Shown: piece by piece, positions 16,809-27,258 of the stretch | Numbering within the stretch: position 1 is the first letter of the stretch | Layout: each line of letters opens with the position of its first letter | Assembly (NCBI RefSeq): GCF_016894245.1 | Contig: NZ_CP069792.1 | Span: forward strand, 186,001 to 250,000 | Source of the DNA: Corynebacterium kroppenstedtii | Lineage (GTDB): Bacteria; Actinomycetota; Actinomycetes; Mycobacteriales; Mycobacteriaceae | Direction of reading: 5' to 3' | Length of the DNA: 64,000 bases | The notes under the pieces: generated by a model | Database searches by the model: none | Told to the model about the DNA's origin: nothing | Seen by the model: the letters and a program-made list of their open reading frames with translations, nothing else | Position numbers and translations under genes: made by a program

Positions 16809-19373
16809 TTAATACTTGAACACGCCTTCGGTTTCCGAGTGATCCCATAGCTGAGCATCGCCGCGCTTCGTGTGGCTGATCCACCATGCGATTTCAATGG
16901 CCACACATCCGACCCCGCCGACAATGAGCGCTTGGGTCATCAGCCCGAGATTTGTCGGATCCAGCAACAAAATATGGGCAATCCATGGGACCGAGAAAAT
17001 CACGACATAAGCCAAGGCCGATACCACCAGCAGAACGATCTTCCACAGTTTGTACGGGCGAGCAACCACGATGAGCACCCATAACGCCATCGTGATCATC
17101 ACAGTCAACGTCGCTGTCGAAGCTTGTGCTCGATCAAAGTTGTCTCGAGTGACCCACAGCCAGAACCCGACGGTCACCGCACCAATGAGAATTCCCGACG
17201 GAACCGCCAACCGTAGGACACGGCCGACGAAACCTGATTTTGCCCGTTCATGGTTCGGTGCCAGCGACAAAATAAACGCCGGGATCCCGATCGTGAACCA
17301 GCCTGTCATTGTCACGTGAATGGGTTGGAAGGGGTAGCTCATCCCAAAGATCCCGACGATGAGGGCCAGCAACACCGAGTACACGGTTTTCGTCAAGAAA
17401 AGGTTAGCGACACGCTCGATGTTGCCAATGACCCTGCGGCCTTCGGCAACAACATGGGGCAGCGTCGCAAACGAATTATTGAGCAACACCAGCTGGGCGA
17501 CCGACCGCGTCGCCGGGGAGCCTGCACCCATCGCCACACCGATATTGGCATCCTTCAATGCCAACACATCGTTCACTCCGTCACCCGTCATCGCGACGGT
17601 GTGGTTGTTACGCTGCAGCGCGCCGACCATGGCGCGCTTTTGTTCCGGGGTGACGCGTCCAAACACCGTTGACTCTTCTACAACCTCGTCGAATTTGTCT
17701 TGGCTGGACTCGAAATCAGGGAGTTCACGGGCATCGATGGTCTTCGAACTATCAATACCCACCGACGACGCCACAGCCCCCACTGACTCTGCGTTATCCC
17801 CAGAAATAACCTTGACGTGCATTTTCTCGCGGTCAAAGTATTCAATCGTCTCTGGCGCATCATCGCGTACTTTCTGCTCGAGGACGATTAGCCCCCGGGG
17901 GGTGAGGTCATCATCGCCGGGTTCTTTAGGCGTCGCAGTAATGTCGTCGAGTTTTTTCGAAGTCTGGGCTAGAAGCAAAACTCGCAGACCTCGTCGGCCT
18001 ACCTCATCGGCTGCTTGAGCCGCATCGGAACCCGGTAGCGCGATTACATCCGGAGCACCCATGACCCACGTTGTCTCACCAAAATTAGCCCCCGACCATT
18101 TCCGTGCCGACGAAAAGGCCTTCGTATCCGTGGGATCCATGACTTCCGTGTCAGGATCGAGATCGTGAATTCCCTCAGCAATGGCCTCCGACGTGTCATT
18201 CTTATCGTCATCCGCCGCGATTAAGGACGCCAACGCACCCAAGACGTCGTGATCGACGCGGACCCAACCCTCGTCTGAATCTGACAATGGTTCGTCGACC
18301 GACGAATCGCTTGTGGAACCCGATTTTTGCTTCGAGTTCACTTCCACGACATCGTTGAGCACCATTCTGTTTTCCGTCAGGGTGCCGGTTTTATCGGTGC
18401 AGACGACGTCGACGCGAGCCAGGCCCTCAATCGCTGGGAGCTCATTGACCAGCGCTTTAAACTGGCCTAGGCGCACAACTCCTACCGCGAAAGCGATGGA
18501 TGTCATCAAGACCAGACCCTCAGGGACCATCGGAACCAGGGCAGCAACCATGGCCAAAACTGCGTCGCGGAATGAATCTCCGGACCGGAACAGCTGAGTC
18601 CAAATGGTCAGAATTCCGGTCGGAATCAACAACCACGTAATGATGCGAAGGATTTTGTTAATTCCGGACATCAACTCGGAGTCAGTGAGCTCAAATTTAT
18701 TCGCCGCTGCGGTTAATTTCCCGGCGTAAGAATCTGCTCCGACTTTCGTCGCTTGATAGAGCCCGTGGCCAGACTGGACAAACGATCCGGATAGAACGTC
18801 ATCCCCCGGCGCTTTTTCCACAGGGTCAGATTCTCCGGTAAGCATAGATTCGTCGATATCGACGTGTTCAGATTCGACGACGATACCGTCGACGACGACT
18901 TGGACGCCCGATTTCAAGACAATGAGGTCATCGAGCACAACCTCATCGCGGGAAATCTCCTGGTCCTCCCCATCTCTGCGAACGGTTGGCCGAGCTTCAC
19001 CAACGATGGTGAGTTTATCTAGCGTCCGCTTGGCACGAAGCTCCTGGATAATCCCTATGCCCGAGTTCGCGATGATCAACAGCCCGAACATCGCATTAAT
19101 TAATGATCCAGTTGCCAGCACGATGACAAGGAGGACCCCCAGCATCGCGTTGATGCGGGTAAAAACATTCGCCTTAATAATCGACCAGGTTGAGCGTCCG
19201 GAACGCTCAGGCAGCGTGTTGCCTTTACCGTCACGACGACGTTCCTCAACCTCCTGCGAGGTCAACCCCACTGATGGATCCGTGTGAAAAGCGCGGTCAT
19301 CATCAGCAGCAGAAGAGTGAGACGACTCCGCGGAGTCATGAGACGACGAAGCGTCGGACTGTTGTTGAGCCAT
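16809..19373 (-). CDS. ctpE: P-type cation ATPase, CtpE-like
   Basis: 854 residues. The TGES actuator motif is at residues 179-182, PEGL in M4 near residue 284, the phosphorylated Asp is Asp327 in [11 protein letters not shown], and the TGDGVND hinge motif occurs in the P-domain. The sequence around M4 ([20 protein letters not shown] and [14 protein letters not shown]) resembles mycobacterial CtpE, described as a calcium-uptake ATPase. It is a membrane protein with about ten helices. The N-terminus has a Ser/Asp/His-rich stretch of about 30 residues. echA6 lies about 150 bases upstream on the same strand. The exact ion is inferred from family similarity. Confidence 0.88.
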   Translation of the reverse strand: MAQQQSDASSSHDSAESSHSSAADDDRAFHTDPSVGLTSQEVEERRRDGKGNTLPERSGRSTWSIIKANVFTRINAMLGVLLVIVLATGSLINAMFGLLIIANSGIGIIQELRAKRTLDKLTIVGEARPTVRRDGEDQEISRDEVVLDDLIVLKSGVQVVVDGIVVESEHVDIDESMLTGESDPVEKAPGDDVLSGSFVQSGHGLYQATKVGADSYAGKLTAAANKFELTDSELMSGINKILRIITWLLIPTGILTIWTQLFRSGDSFRDAVLAMVAALVPMVPEGLVLMTSIAFAVGVVRLGQFKALVNELPAIEGLARVDVVCTDKTGTLTENRMVLNDVVEVNSKQKSGSTSDSSVDEPLSDSDEGWVRVDHDVLGALASLIAADDDKNDTSEAIAEGIHDLDPDTEVMDPTDTKAFSSARKWSGANFGETTWVMGAPDVIALPGSDAAQAADEVGRRGLRVLLLAQTSKKLDDITATPKEPGDDDLTPRGLIVLEQKVRDDAPETIEYFDREKMHVKVISGDNAESVGAVASSVGIDSSKTIDARELPDFESSQDKFDEVVEESTVFGRVTPEQKRAMVGALQRNNHTVAMTGDGVNDVLALKDANIGVAMGAGSPATRSVAQLVLLNNSFATLPHVVAEGRRVIGNIERVANLFLTKTVYSVLLALIVGIFGMSYPFQPIHVTMTGWFTIGIPAFILSLAPNHERAKSGFVGRVLRLAVPSGILIGAVTVGFWLWVTRDNFDRAQASTATLTVMITMALWVLIVVARPYKLWKIVLLVVSALAYVVIFSVPWIAHILLLDPTNLGLMTQALIVGGVGCVAIEIAWWISHTKRGDAQLWDHSETEGVFKY

Positions 19374-19415
19374 GCACTCATTGTAGAGAACGCTTTATTA
19401 ACGAGACTATCGACG

Positions 19416-19443
19416 CTCGGCTGTCGGGACTCGGCTGTCGGGG
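19416..19443 (+). repeat. 14-bp tandem duplication
   Basis: CTCGGCTGTCGGGA and CTCGGCTGTCGGGG lie head to tail (13 of 14 identical) in the spacer between the echA6 end and the ctpE start. They may sit in the ctpE leader. Confidence 0.75.
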
Positions 19444-19523
19444 GCTCAGCCCTCGACGCCCCTTGGTACAAAAACAGGCCCTGACCGTAACTCATTCTAG
19501 GACCGCTCTCCCCTAAGTCGGCC

Positions 19524-20450
19524 CTATTTGCCCCAGAACATAGGGGAACGTTTTTCGGCCCGAGCAGCTCTCGCTTCGGCGGCGTCCTCGGAATCCCAAC
19601 ACCCTTGACGCAAGCGCTCATGAACAGCCGGGAGAGCCTCGTCGTCATATCCAACCTCTCCAGACGAATCCCTCTGGTCCACTCCCGTCGGAACCATCTG
19701 ATTAAAGACGGCCTTAAGGTACCTCAAGGTCAGAGGGGCATTCATGGCTTGTTTTACGGCAACCTGCCACGCATCATCGTGGTTTCCTCGTGACGACGCC
19801 AACCCTGCCTCTACTGCGGCGTCAGGCCCGAGTCGCTCGGCGGTATAGAGGAATGATCGTGCCCGGGCGCCACCGAGTAATTCGACAGCGCGATGAATCG
19901 TCCACGGGTCGACGGCGATACCAAGGCGGACGACGGGGACGCTAAACCAGCCGTTCTCGCCTACGACGCGGAGGTCACACGCCATAGCCAACTGGGTGCC
20001 CGCACCGACCGCTGGGCCGTGGACGTCAGCAATGACGGGGAGGGGCGAATGTGTAATAGACGTCAGCATGTCATCAAGGTTGTGATGGAAAGCGGATGTA
20101 TAAACACCGCCTGCGAGGTCTGCTCCGGCACAAAAAGCCTTACCCTCCCCACGAAGAAGGATGGCACGAACGGACTCTATATTTTCCGCTTGGTGAACAT
20201 AGGACGCGATGTGACTACAGACATCGACGTTCAACGCATTTCTCTTGTGGTCCCGGCGAAGAGTAATCACTGCCACACTCGGCCACTCCATACCGTTGGT
20301 TGGAGCGTCGCTGCGCACGGGCAAAGTGTCTAAGGTCACAATGTCTAAGGTAACGTCGCCACCAGGCGACCGAAACGTTGTTGGCTTCGCTTGGGGCGTG
20401 GCGACGTCGTGAGCAAATGATGTGGATGTGACATTGTTCTCATTCGTCAT
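19524..20450 (-). CDS. echA6: EchA6-like crotonase-fold protein without catalytic glutamates
   Basis: 308 residues with a crotonase fold: AILLRGEGKAFCAGADL forms the CoA/oxyanion region and HGPAVGAGTQLAMACD the second oxyanion segment. The two hydratase glutamates are replaced by Gln153 (GTQLAM instead of GCELAM-type) and Val173 (SVPVV instead of GQPEI-type). Mycobacterial EchA6 likewise lacks catalytic residues and is described as an acyl-CoA binding protein that supports mycolate biosynthesis. The nearby accD3 and ctpE match the mycobacterial gene order I recall, which supports the name. A catalytically active enoyl-CoA hydratase is unlikely. Confidence 0.8.
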   Translation of the reverse strand: MTNENNVTSTSFAHDVATPQAKPTTFRSPGGDVTLDIVTLDTLPVRSDAPTNGMEWPSVAVITLRRDHKRNALNVDVCSHIASYVHQAENIESVRAILLRGEGKAFCAGADLAGGVYTSAFHHNLDDMLTSITHSPLPVIADVHGPAVGAGTQLAMACDLRVVGENGWFSVPVVRLGIAVDPWTIHRAVELLGGARARSFLYTAERLGPDAAVEAGLASSRGNHDDAWQVAVKQAMNAPLTLRYLKAVFNQMVPTGVDQRDSSGEVGYDDEALPAVHERLRQGCWDSEDAAEARAARAEKRSPMFWGK

Positions 20451-20544
20451 AGATACAGGCTATGCGCCAGGCGGCACGCGCGTGGCATTTTCGCCAATGT
20501 CGTGCCCACTTGCCACGGGCGCTGCGTTTCGGGCTCAGCAGGGA

Positions 20545-21438
20545 TTACTCAAAATTGGCGGTGCTGGGATCAGCGCCGATGCGCCCGTCTTCACGATCCA
20601 ACGCGGTGATCTTCTCAACTTCGTCCGTCGTCAAGGAAAAGTCGAGGATATCGAAGTTGGATTCCACATGTTCTTTAGACTTGGAGCGGGTCAAGACAGA
20701 AAGCCCCATATCGAGGTGCCAGCGAAGAACAATTTGCGCTGGAGTCTTTCCATACTTAGCAGCCAAATCTTTAATAACTGACTCATCAAAGTACTTGCCC
20801 TGGGCTAAAGGCGACCATGATTCCGTCACAATGGAGTGCTGGTCATCATACGAACGCATCGCTGCCTGCGAGAAGCCGGGGTGGAGTTCAATCTGGTTAA
20901 TAGTCGGCGTCTTGTTATTTTCCGCAACAAGTTCATCCATTGCTTCTGGATAAAAATTACATACAGCCAAGGAGCGGATACGGCCCTGATTTTGCAGATC
21001 AATCATTGCCCTGAAGGATTCTTTATATTGATTCTTTTCAGGGTACGGCCAGTGAATGAAATAGATGTCGACGTAATCGAGCCCCAACTTCTCCATGCTG
21101 GTGTTGAATGCCTCGAACGTGGATTCATATCCCTGGTCTGAGTTCCACAGTTTGGTTGAAACCGTAAGCTCCTCGCGAGTGACATCACCATTCTCGATAG
21201 CATCGCGAATAGCTTTGCCCGTTGATTCCTCATTCTTGTAAATCATTGCGGTATCAATGCGTCGGAATCCCGCCGCAATTGCAGAGCGAACCGAGGAATA
21301 TGCCTCCTCCTGAGACAATTCCCATGTCCCAAATCCCAAGCGCGGGATTACTGTCCCGTCACTAAGTGTGGCAGTCGGGCCGCCATCGTTATGTCGCGTC
21401 GTATCTGCTTTCGAAGTGTTGTTAGCCATACGAGCCAT
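20545..21438 (-). CDS. Aldo/keto reductase (AKR5-like)
   Basis: 297 residues with a TIM-barrel fold. The catalytic tetrad is visible: Asp and Tyr in RIDTAMIYKNE, Lys in VSTKLWN and His in YFIHWP. The NADPH-binding segment ends with LTRSKSKEHVESNF. The sequence is closest to 2,5-diketo-D-gluconate reductase-type bacterial AKRs, which reduce small carbonyl compounds such as methylglyoxal. The natural substrate is unknown. Two starts are possible, ATG 21438 or 21429. It is divergent from accD3. Confidence 0.87.
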   Translation of the reverse strand: MARMANNTSKADTTRHNDGGPTATLSDGTVIPRLGFGTWELSQEEAYSSVRSAIAAGFRRIDTAMIYKNEESTGKAIRDAIENGDVTREELTVSTKLWNSDQGYESTFEAFNTSMEKLGLDYVDIYFIHWPYPEKNQYKESFRAMIDLQNQGRIRSLAVCNFYPEAMDELVAENNKTPTINQIELHPGFSQAAMRSYDDQHSIVTESWSPLAQGKYFDESVIKDLAAKYGKTPAQIVLRWHLDMGLSVLTRSKSKEHVESNFDILDFSLTTDEVEKITALDREDGRIGADPSTANFE

Positions 21439-21595
21439 TGAACACGCTATGACTCAGTCCTGCAGAACCCCAGTTCACAGCGTTAAGTAAGCACTTTATA
21501 TTTCCCTGACATCCGGCGCCGAAGCGATAACACTACCCCCACACCCGGCCTACGCATCATTTCACTAAAGCCCCTCGCGAACGACATGCGAGCGT

Positions 21596-21601
21596 TACGC
21601 T
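21596..21601 (+). promoter_or_regulatory. -10-like element, accD3
   Basis: TACGCT ends 6 nt before the accD3 ATG, and no ribosome site lies between them. This fits leaderless transcription. Confidence 0.45.
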
Positions 21602-21607
21602 AGAAAA

Positions 21608-23158
21608 ATGGTGTCACATTCAGGTTCGTCCACTCCGCCCCCGTCTTCCCCGTCCACTCCTCATCCCAAGCGTCTATCCGCCCATGACCTCGTCAATGAC
21701 ATTCTCGATACCGATTCATGGGATAGCTGGGATACTAAGCCTGATTATGGAGATATTTCCGACGACTACGCAGCGGCATTAGCTCGCGCGCGGGAAAAGT
21801 CGGGGGTTGATGAAGCCGTGATCACCGGGGCAGGAACGATTGACGGTCACCGTGTCGCCGTGGTTGCCTCGGAGTTCTCTTTTCTTGGGGGGTCCATTGG
21901 AGCCGCAACATCACGACGAATTATCGACGCCATCCACCGCGCGACAGCGGAAAGCTTGCCCCTCTTAATTTCTCCCGCGTCTGGCGGTACGCGAATGCAA
22001 GAAGGAACGCCGGCCTTCGCACTGATGATTTCGATCACCGCTGCTATTCATCGGCATAAAGACCAGCATTTGCCTTACTTGGTGTATCTCCGCCACCCAA
22101 CGACGGGTGGGGCCATGGCCTCCTGGGGCTCCGCGGGGCACCTCACCTTCGCACAGCCCGGCGCCACGCTGGGTTTTCTGGGTCCCCGCGTCGTTGAGCT
22201 CACGACGGGCAAGCCTCTATCACCTGGGGTTCAGACAGGCGAGTATCTTTCCCGCCACGGGGTGATTGATGGAGTCATCGATCCCGCAGGGCTTCGTCGG
22301 CAATTTACACAGCTTTTCGACGTTCTTATTCGCCCTGATCACGCCACCGAACCGGCCGAGCCTACACCGCCATCAGGTGAGATTAGGTCAGCGTGGGACG
22401 CCATTACACGAACTCGACATCCACGACGAACCAGCGCCGCTGATCTCGTAAATGCTCTCTCCAACCACTGGATTCAACTCTCTGGCACCGGGGATGGGCG
22501 AATGTCTGAAGCCGTCATCGTGGGGTTAACCAGAATCAATGACCAATCCCTCGTCTTCGTCGGAATGGACCGAACCGCACAAGAACCGTTAGGCGATTGG
22601 CCGTTGAGCACAGAGGCTATGCGTTTCGCCCGGCGCGGAATCACCCTGGCCCATGAGTTGGGGATCCCACTGGTCAGCGTTATCGATACTCCTGGTGGTG
22701 AGCTGTCAGATCGCGCGGAGCGGACTGGAATGGCTCGTTCCATCGCGCGCACGCTGGCTGAGATTCTCGATATCGACGTGCCTACAGTGTCGGTCATTAT
22801 CGGCCAGGGGTGTGGAGGTGCCGCCCTATCAATGATTCCTGCCGATCAGGTTCTGGCGTGTGAAGATGCGTGGTTGGCTCCTCTCCCTCCGGAGGGGGCC
22901 AGCGCAATTATGTATCGGGATATCGATCATGCGCCAGACATGATGGAAAACCAGTCAGTTTCGGCAAATAAGCTTCATGAACGCGGTATTGTCGATCGCC
23001 TTATCCCAGCATTGGGTAACACCGATCCCGAAACCGACAGCAAAGTGGTCATTGACGCCATTGCTCACGCCTTGTGGGAAATTAAGCTGAATTCAACGTT
23101 GCGACGTGGGCGTGAACAGCGTTTGGCTCATTATGAACGGCTCGCCACGATCGTGTAG
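21608..23158 (+). CDS. accD3: Acyl-CoA carboxylase carboxyltransferase AccD3
   Basis: 516 residues, about the length of mycobacterial AccD3 (495). Two carboxyltransferase-type crotonase-like halves are seen. The first has LGGSIGAATSRRIIDAI and a SGGTRMQEG motif (CT-beta type), the second IDTPGGELSDRAERTGMA and IIGQGCGGAAL (CT-alpha type). It is the transferase part of a biotin-dependent acyl-CoA carboxylase and needs a separate biotin-carboxylase/carrier subunit. In mycolata AccD3 is linked to fatty-acid or mycolate precursor supply, but its partner here is not in the window. Confidence 0.9.
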   Translation: MVSHSGSSTPPPSSPSTPHPKRLSAHDLVNDILDTDSWDSWDTKPDYGDISDDYAAALARAREKSGVDEAVITGAGTIDGHRVAVVASEFSFLGGSIGAATSRRIIDAIHRATAESLPLLISPASGGTRMQEGTPAFALMISITAAIHRHKDQHLPYLVYLRHPTTGGAMASWGSAGHLTFAQPGATLGFLGPRVVELTTGKPLSPGVQTGEYLSRHGVIDGVIDPAGLRRQFTQLFDVLIRPDHATEPAEPTPPSGEIRSAWDAITRTRHPRRTSAADLVNALSNHWIQLSGTGDGRMSEAVIVGLTRINDQSLVFVGMDRTAQEPLGDWPLSTEAMRFARRGITLAHELGIPLVSVIDTPGGELSDRAERTGMARSIARTLAEILDIDVPTVSVIIGQGCGGAALSMIPADQVLACEDAWLAPLPPEGASAIMYRDIDHAPDMMENQSVSANKLHERGIVDRLIPALGNTDPETDSKVVIDAIAHALWEIKLNSTLRRGREQRLAHYERLATIV

Positions 23159-23615
23159 AGGTCGCGTGCGTGTCGGGACCATAATCATGGAGAAATCGCG
23201 TTAAGGGGTTCAGTCCTCCCACATTGATCTCTTCACGGACCCGGGGGCCATCAATGGCACTGCCCGTTGGAGTTCTGGCAACGCCGCAGCAGTATTAACC
23301 CGGATGAAGGATGAGGGACTTGTCCGGTCTCAGTAAATAAATCAGGCGAATCTACCGCGTCTCGTGTCGCAATGTGCTCGCTTGCCGACGCCACTAGATC
23401 GGTGGTCATTATTCTGTCTCCCGACCTTTGTCTCCTGCGAAACCTGTTTCCCTGGGGGCAATGCTTGTGTGTGCGGTGGTGGGGTGGCTCTCAATATCGA
23501 GAGCATGTGCAGCTTGGGAGACAGCTTCGCTTCTACGCTGCGCATAGGCTACGCAACAATCCTGACACGCTGCTGCCAGCAGGCGTGACATCATTTGCGC
23601 CAGATCGCGGCAGCC
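23159..23615. other. Orphan intergenic region with possible gene remnant
   Basis: 457 bases between accD3 and fkpA. From 23205 to 23336 a frame of 43 codons closed by TAA (but with no good start) encodes a stretch ending ARWSSGNAAAVLTRMKDEGLVRSQ, reminiscent of the recognition helix and turn of a winged-helix regulator. It may be a decayed 3' fragment. The rest has no credible gene. Confidence 0.3.
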
Positions 23616-23975
23616 TTATTTCACGTCCACAAGGTCGATAACAAATACGAGGGTTCGGCCGCCAAGCGGGTGACCGGTGCCGGCGGGCCCATAAGCCATG
23701 TCTGGCGGTATCGTCAGCTTCCGGCGCCCTCCGACACGCATGCCCGGAATACCTTCCTGCCATCCGGCGATCAGACCAGTGAGCGGGAACGTGATGGTTT
23801 GCCCGCGATCCCATGAGGAATCGAATTCTTCGCCGGTTTCGAAGTCCACACCCACGTAGTGAACCTCAACATTCGATCCCGCTTGCGCTTCAGGACCGTC
23901 CCCTACCGTGATGTCTTCAATGAGGAGATCTTGCGGGGCAGGACCCGATTGGACTTCGATAGTTGGCTTACTCAT
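23616..23975 (-). CDS. fkpA: FKBP-type peptidyl-prolyl isomerase
   Basis: 119 residues comprising a single FKBP domain. Typical segments are VEVHYVGVDFETGEEFDSSW, FPLTGLIAGWQEGIPGM with the Trp of the binding pocket, KLTIPPDMAYGPAGTGH and TLVFVIDLVDV. It has no signal peptide, so it acts in the cytoplasm, catalysing proline isomerisation and assisting folding. The ATG at 23975 is preceded by AGGAG. It lies downstream of gltA on the same strand with a gap of about 140 bases; the gltA-fkpA order is known in Corynebacterium. Confidence 0.94.
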   Translation of the reverse strand: MSKPTIEVQSGPAPQDLLIEDITVGDGPEAQAGSNVEVHYVGVDFETGEEFDSSWDRGQTITFPLTGLIAGWQEGIPGMRVGGRRKLTIPPDMAYGPAGTGHPLGGRTLVFVIDLVDVK

Positions 23976-24113
23976 GAGATTTTCTCCTTTTGTTTCAGAC
24001 TCGCTGGTACAGGGGGACTGACAAAGCAATGAGCCAAGCTCGGCTCACCAGAGTAGCTGGTAATGACGAACTTGGCTCACGGCGGGGTGCCTCGTGGCAC
24101 CGGATCTTCGTGT

Positions 24114-25424
24114 TTAGCGTTCTTTGCGCGGGACGACGTGGCGCTCAGAGTACCCCGTGTACACCTGGCGCGGGCGGTTGATGCGTGACGATTTATCGTT
24201 CACGAGCTCAAGGTGCTGAGCAATCCACCCCGGCAGGCGGCCCATACCGAACAAGACGGTAAAGAAGTTGGTCGGGAAGCCCATGGCCCGGTAAATGAGG
24301 CCAGTGTAGAAGTCGACGTTCGGGTACAGCTTGCGGTCGATGAAGTAGTCGTCTTTAAGGGCGATTTCTTCGAGGTTCACGGCGATTTCGAGGAGATCGT
24401 CGTTGACGCCAAGGTGGTTGAGCACTCGGTCCGCCGTCTTTTTCACAATTGCAGCGCGCGGATCGTAGCTCTTGTAGACGCGGTGACCGAAGCCCATCAG
24501 CTTCACGCCGTCTTCCTTATTCTTCACCTTGTTCATGAACTCAGTGGCGTCGCCGCCGTTGTCCTTAATCTCCTGGAGCATTTCCAGAACTGCCTGGTTA
24601 GCGCCACCATGAAGCGGACCCGACAACGCATTAAAGCCAGCAGCGATCGAGACAAACATGTTGGCCTGCGCGGAGGACACCATGCGAACCGTTGAAGTGG
24701 AACAATTCTGCTCATGATCTGCGTGGAGGATAAGGAGCTGATCCAGGGCCTTAGTCAGGACGGGGTCAACTTCGTAGTCTTCCGTCGGATAGCCGAACAT
24801 CATACGCATGAAGTTCTGGCGGGCGTTCAAACTATTATCCGGATACATGAACGGCTGGCCACGACGGGCACGGTGAGAGTAGGCGGCCAGTACTGGAACC
24901 TTCGCCATCAGGCGATAGGTGTTGAGCTTCTGCATATCTGGGTCGAGCGGATCGAGCGAATCCTGGTAATAGGTGGACAACACGTTCAACGCAGAAGCAA
25001 TAACGGCCATGGGGTGTGATGACCGCGGGAAAATGGAGAAATGATCCTTAAAGTCTTCATCAACCAACGTATGCCGGCGAATATTGCGGTTAAATTCGTC
25101 GAGCTGTTCTTGGTTGGGGAGCTCACCGTTAATCAAAAGGTAAGAGACTTCATTGAAGGTTGCTTTCTCAGCTAGTTCTTCGATGGGATACCCACGGTAA
25201 CGAAGAATTCCATTTGCACCATCAATGTAGGTGATATTGGACAGCGTGGAACCTGTATTTACATACCCCGGATCGAGGGTAACGTAGCCAGTTTCCTGGA
25301 GCAGCTTCCCCAGGGCAATACCGTCGTTCCCATCGGTTGCTTTAACGATCGGCATTTCATAGCTGCCTCCCGGGTAGGTGAGTACAGCCTTATCCTTGGC
25401 CTCTGCAGCATTGTTGTCAGCCAT
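24114..25424 (-). CDS. gltA: Citrate synthase
   Basis: 436 residues, type II (hexameric) citrate synthase. The catalytic motifs are PLHGGANQAVLEML, MGFGHRVYKSYDPRA (His and Arg) and a later NVDFYTG segment with the Asp-region. It condenses acetyl-CoA and oxaloacetate to citrate at entry to the TCA cycle. The ATG at 25424 follows GGAGAAAGGG. An upstream in-frame start at 25493 is less likely. In C. glutamicum gltA is controlled by RamA, RamB and GlxR; possible binding elements lie upstream here. Confidence 0.97.
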   Translation of the reverse strand: MADNNAAEAKDKAVLTYPGGSYEMPIVKATDGNDGIALGKLLQETGYVTLDPGYVNTGSTLSNITYIDGANGILRYRGYPIEELAEKATFNEVSYLLINGELPNQEQLDEFNRNIRRHTLVDEDFKDHFSIFPRSSHPMAVIASALNVLSTYYQDSLDPLDPDMQKLNTYRLMAKVPVLAAYSHRARRGQPFMYPDNSLNARQNFMRMMFGYPTEDYEVDPVLTKALDQLLILHADHEQNCSTSTVRMVSSAQANMFVSIAAGFNALSGPLHGGANQAVLEMLQEIKDNGGDATEFMNKVKNKEDGVKLMGFGHRVYKSYDPRAAIVKKTADRVLNHLGVNDDLLEIAVNLEEIALKDDYFIDRKLYPNVDFYTGLIYRAMGFPTNFFTVLFGMGRLPGWIAQHLELVNDKSSRINRPRQVYTGYSERHVVPRKER

Positions 25425-25891
25425 GTTTTCCCTTTCTCCGAAAGCAGTGGTTATGCCATATGGAGCTGGCGCTCGCTTAAGTTTTCCCTGCACTCATACA
25501 CTTTCGAGGGCGGTCTTCCCTTTGTTATCCGATGTTCGCCGATTCACGGCATCCATCATCTGGAATATTGGACAAATACTGAAGACCTGCCCTCTTCACG
25601 ATCTAGTGTAGAACCTCACTCACGTGGGGGCGACAGCAGACATACCCGAGTAATGGTATGCCGCACAGTTTAACAAAGGTTGTGACGTGCACGACAGTTA
25701 CCATTCAACGGCCAGAAATCCACCCTCTTTCAGGGTTACTCACCGGGTCAACGGAGGACGATGTACGCATTTTAAACAGTTTTGTGGTTTTTATTCGCTT
25801 ATTCGCGACTGCATCACTATGATCCCCAACAACACACGGTCCCCAGAGGTTCACGACCCCGGGGCCATACAAATCTGCACACAGGATCACA
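25425..25891. other. gltA-serC divergent regulatory region
   Basis: 467 bases without a convincing gene. A GlxR-like half palindrome lies at 25681-25696, and a TGGGGGC (RamA-type run of G) at 25625-25631. No RNA gene was seen. Confidence 0.5.
25681..25696. promoter_or_regulatory. Possible GlxR (CRP-like) site
   Basis: TGTGACGTGCACGACA matches TGTGA-N6-TCACA at 8 of the 10 fixed positions. It lies between divergent gltA and serC. It is a weak match and binding is unproven. Confidence 0.3.
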
Positions 25892-27052
25892 ATGACACCC
25901 ACTGCATCATCAACCCCCTCTACCGCACCCCGCCTTCCTAAAGAACTACTCCCCCACGACGGCCGCTTCGGTTGTGGCCCCTCCAAAATCCGCCTTGAGC
26001 AAATAAAGGCCATTGATCAGGGCGCGACAACCATTATGGGAACCTCGCACCGCAAGCCCGGGGTCAAAAACATCGTCGCTTCTATCCAGGAAGGCCTGAC
26101 ATCACTCTTTCAGCTTCCCGACGGCTACGAAATCGTCGTCTCACTAGGCGGCGCTACCGCGTTTTGGGACGCAGCAACGTTCAGCCTGATTGAACACCGC
26201 TCCGCCCATCTGAAGTACGGAGAGTTTTCAGGCAAATTCGCGGCCGCATCCGAGCGCGCTCCCTGGTTGGACGCTCCGATCGTCCGCGAAAGCAACCCAG
26301 GCACTGCTCCTTCCCCCTCGGAACTCAACAATGTCGACGCGGATGTTGTCGCCTGGGCACACAACGAAACGTCAACGGGGGCAATGGTTCCCGTAGAACG
26401 GCCATCGGGTGACGGACTCGTCCTTATCGACGCAACCTCGGGAGCTGGTGGCTTACCCGTCGATATTCGGAATGTCGATGCTTACTACTTTTCACCGCAG
26501 AAATGCTTCGCATCCGATGGCGGCCTGTGGTTCGCCGCGATGAGCCCGGCGGCACTGGAAAGGATCGAGCGGATTTCACACTCTGATCGGTTTATTCCCG
26601 CGTTCCTGGATTTGCAGACTGCTGTCAATAATTCACGGAAGAACCAAACATACAACACTCCGGCAGTGGCGACGCTACTGATGATGGATAAGCAAGTGCA
26701 ATGGATGAATAACAACGATGGACTCGACGGAATGGTCCAGCGCACATCTGCCTCGTCACGTGTAATTTACGATTGGGCTGAAAATCGCCCCGAGACGCAA
26801 CCATTCGTCGCCGATCCAGAGGGGCGGTCCCTCGTCGTCACAACCATTGATTTCGACGATGCCATTGACGCAGCGCGAATCGCAGCCATCTTGCGTGCTA
26901 ACGGCATCGTGGACACAGAGCCTTACCGCAAGCTTGGGAGGAACCAGCTGCGTATTGGCACATTCCCGGCCATCGATACCGCGGATGTAGAGAAGTTAGT
27001 ATCTGCCATTAATTACATTCTGGATAATGAACTAGCCGCAGAGAAAGCGTAA
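25892..27052 (+). CDS. serC: Phosphoserine aminotransferase
   Basis: 386 residues, PLP-dependent. The serine-pathway type is seen from GRFGCGPSKIR at the N-terminus, GTSHRKPGVK, and the lysine that holds PLP within YYFSPQKCFASDGGLWFA. It converts 3-phosphohydroxypyruvate and glutamate to phosphoserine and 2-oxoglutarate. It belongs to the actinobacterial subgroup with extra N-terminal residues. A weak hairpin follows the stop. The next gene sepH has its own upstream region. The serC-gltA neighbourhood is conserved in Corynebacterium. Confidence 0.94.
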   Translation: MTPTASSTPSTAPRLPKELLPHDGRFGCGPSKIRLEQIKAIDQGATTIMGTSHRKPGVKNIVASIQEGLTSLFQLPDGYEIVVSLGGATAFWDAATFSLIEHRSAHLKYGEFSGKFAAASERAPWLDAPIVRESNPGTAPSPSELNNVDADVVAWAHNETSTGAMVPVERPSGDGLVLIDATSGAGGLPVDIRNVDAYYFSPQKCFASDGGLWFAAMSPAALERIERISHSDRFIPAFLDLQTAVNNSRKNQTYNTPAVATLLMMDKQVQWMNNNDGLDGMVQRTSASSRVIYDWAENRPETQPFVADPEGRSLVVTTIDFDDAIDAARIAAILRANGIVDTEPYRKLGRNQLRIGTFPAIDTADVEKLVSAINYILDNELAAEKA

Positions 27053-27081
27053 TAGCAGTTACTCCAGGGGTTAGCGGACCA

Positions 27082-27111
27082 GATATATGCGCACTATCCA
27101 GCGCGTATATC
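27082..27111 (+). terminator. Hairpin after serC
   Basis: GATATATGCGC and GCGCGTATATC form a stem with one G-U/mismatch and an 8-nt loop, 30 bases after the serC stop. The poly-T that follows is poor, so it could be Rho-independent only weakly. Confidence 0.4.
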
Positions 27112-27258
27112 ACCGCTATTTGCTTAATCCAGCTAAGGTATAGGGGTATCTGAGAAAAAAGTCGGGATATACGTATGGCTATGCCACTCACGGCCATTCG
27201 TTAACATCCGTTCTCTGGACCCTTCGCATAAGCGTAAAACGGTGCATGAGAATGAACG

